A model generated the notes under the pieces. It ran no database searches, was not told where the DNA came from, and saw nothing but the letters and a program-made list of their open reading frames with translations. From positions 1-6,881 of the forward strand of contig CALCPC010000129.1 of NCBI GenBank assembly GCA_937900975.1: a stretch of DNA of 6,881 nucleotides. The letters run 5' to 3'. The stretch's first letter is position 1; every line of letters begins with the position of its first letter. The DNA comes from an uncultured Paracoccaceae bacterium (GTDB lineage Bacteria; Pseudomonadota; Alphaproteobacteria; Rhodobacterales; Rhodobacteraceae). The translations under genes and the position numbers were made by a program. This document shows, in pieces, positions 6,021 through 6,881 of this stretch.

Positions 6021-6583
6021 CAGAAGACCTCCGTGCTGCGCGGCAAGGCCGCCAACCTGTCGCCACAGGTGAAGATGAAATCGAGCCCAAGCGGAAACAA
6101 GGCGCGGTTGGCCTGGAAGGCGCGCGTTTCTGGCAGGGACAGCGTGGCATCGGACTTGATCCCGGGGCCGCGCAACGTCGACCCGGACGCCGCAAGCGCC
6201 GCGCAATCCACAATCAGGGTTGTCGCGCGGTCGGGGTATTCCGGCGTTCCGATGGGATAGCGGCTGAGCGGCAGCAGCGCATCCCAAGCGCCGACAGCAA
6301 ACATCGCGTGTGACGGCCCGGTCAGGGGCGCGCCCGTGTGAAACGCCAGCCAGGCGCGGACATCGTCCGTATCGGCTTTGCCAGCAAGGTATACGGGGGT
6401 GTCGGTATCGCAGAGGGTCAACAAAACGGTGCCGGCCGCGACGGACAGGGGCGCGGGCGGCGCGCCCCCCTGAATGTCCTGGATCGTTCCCGGTCGCGCC
6501 ATCGCTTCCATGACACGTCGGAACGCGTGTGCGGATTGTGTGGCGGGAGCGTCGAACCCGCCTGCCAGAGCGGTCGCCTGCAT
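6020..6583 (-). CDS. phnH: PhnH, subunit of the C-P lyase core complex
   Basis: PhnH is a structural subunit of the PhnGHIJ complex. It has a fold related to PLP-dependent transferases but no PLP, and is required for the ribosylation step. The 187-residue protein (E. coli 194) has the family's N-terminal AHAFRRVMEAMARPG (18-32) and C-terminal FPLGLDFIFTCGD (163-175) followed by LPRSTEV. The ATG overlaps the phnG stop by one base (TGATG). A strong Shine-Dalgarno GGAGG (6588-6592) sits within the last codons of phnG. The stop overlaps the phnI start in the same way. The sequence diverges more from E. coli than PhnI or PhnJ do, as is usual for this subunit. Confidence 0.95.
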   Translation of the reverse strand: MQATALAGGFDAPATQSAHAFRRVMEAMARPGTIQDIQGGAPPAPLSVAAGTVLLTLCDTDTPVYLAGKADTDDVRAWLAFHTGAPLTGPSHAMFAVGAWDALLPLSRYPIGTPEYPDRATTLIVDCAALAASGSTLRGPGIKSDATLSLPETRAFQANRALFPLGLDFIFTCGDRLAALPRSTEVF

Positions 6584-6881
6584 CAGTCCTCCCCCCGTGC
6601 CATGGTAAAGAAGGCGACCTTCGTTGCAGCGGCTTTTTCGGCGCGGGCGGTCTTTGCGGCAGAGTGCTCCGCCTCAAGCGGGTCAAGAACCGCCTTGCGG
6701 ACCGCCTGGGCATCGCGCCCCTGCATCAGCGCGTCGACAAGAGCCGCCGCTTCGGCATCAGACTTGCGGCGCCCCTGGATATAGGCATGACCCACTTCAC
6801 CGCTGGCAAGGGTCAGCGCGCAGCGCGTCACGGTCATCTCTCCGATGTTGAAGGGCGCGCCTGTCCCACCTGCGCGCCCAC
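6583..6881 (-). CDS. phnG: PhnG, subunit of the C-P lyase core complex (partial, N-terminus beyond right edge)
   Basis: The last 98 codons of phnG are present, and the frame runs off the right edge. An internal methionine (6837) would give only 84 residues, but the frame is open beyond it and the residues upstream (GRAGGTGAPFNIGE) match the middle of E. coli PhnG (GGTGERFFAGD). The start is therefore outside the window. Further matches are GHAYIQGR, ALVDALMQGR and the C-terminal VAFFTMARGED. PhnG is about 150 residues in E. coli and works with PhnI, H and L in transferring the ribose triphosphate of ATP to phosphonate. The C-terminal RGED codons also encode the Shine-Dalgarno of phnH. The operon promoter is not in the window. 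Confidence 0.95.
   Translation of the reverse strand, partial: GRAGGTGAPFNIGEMTVTRCALTLASGEVGHAYIQGRRKSDAEAAALVDALMQGRDAQAVRKAVLDPLEAEHSAAKTARAEKAAATKVAFFTMARGED
6588..6592 (-). promoter_or_regulatory. Ribosome binding site of phnH inside phnG
   Basis: GGAGG lies five bases before the phnH ATG (6583) and is formed by the last sense codons of phnG. Together with the TGATG overlap this makes re-initiation by ribosomes finishing phnG likely, helping keep core subunits in balance. Confidence 0.75.

Noticed and set aside
5055..6260. 401-codon open frame on the plus strand
   Set aside because: It lies opposite phnI and phnH, which are firmly identified by conserved motifs. Long antisense frames are common at this G+C content, and the translation shows no recognisable domain.
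6021..6713. N-terminal extension of the phnI frame (231 extra codons)
   Set aside because: It covers phnH and part of phnG in another frame. PhnI proteins begin at the MYVAVKGG equivalent, which has its own GGAGG and overlaps the phnH stop.
1..6881. RNA genes, CRISPR arrays, insertion sequences, attachment sites, rho-independent terminators
   Set aside because: None was seen. The window is coding nearly end to end, and no repeated spacers, terminal inverted repeats or hairpin-plus-T-run structures were found by eye.

Overview
This window is almost entirely a carbon-phosphorus (C-P) lyase (phn) gene cluster, the pathway that takes phosphate from phosphonates. The high G+C content (about 60% by eye), the gene content and the close match of the core proteins to recalled E. 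coli sequences point to an alphaproteobacterium. The DUF1045 gene and an extra HAD-phosphatase gene make a Rhodobacterales (Roseobacter-group) member my best guess; this is inference, as no database search was possible.

Layout, read right to left on the minus strand: phnG (5' part missing, 6583-6881), phnH, phnI, a HAD-family hydrolase gene, phnJ, phnK, phnL and phnN (stop at 1435). These eight genes form one very tight block. Six of the seven junctions are 1-base (TGATG) or 4-base (ATGA) stop/start overlaps, and the seventh (phnK-phnL) has a 3-base gap. Next comes a plus-strand gene, 782-1453, encoding a DUF1045 / 2H-phosphoesterase-like protein. It overlaps phnN tail to tail by 19 bases. 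Beyond it, phnM resumes on the minus strand (732 down to the left edge, 3' part missing). A 49-base intergenic stretch (733-781) separates the divergent DUF1045 and phnM genes and is the only real non-coding space in the window.

How the genes work together, from established C-P lyase biochemistry: PhnG, H, I and L displace adenine from ATP with a phosphonate to give ribosyl-phosphonate triphosphate. PhnM removes pyrophosphate. PhnJ, a radical-SAM enzyme in the PhnGHIJ core with PhnK (and PhnL) bound, breaks the C-P bond to give 5-phosphoribosyl 1,2-cyclic phosphate. A phosphodiesterase (PhnP in E. coli) opens the ring to ribose 1,5-bisphosphate. PhnN phosphorylates that to PRPP. No phnP is present here, nor are the transporter (phnCDE), phnF or phnO; any of these could lie outside the window.

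The two non-canonical genes are the main points of interest. The DUF1045 protein keeps both H-x-T-x motifs of the 2H phosphoesterase superfamily and could fill the PhnP role. The HAD phosphatase is translationally embedded between phnI and phnJ, so it may act on a phosphoribosyl intermediate. The antisense placement of the DUF1045 gene inside the phn gene order also raises a regulatory question about how phnM is expressed.
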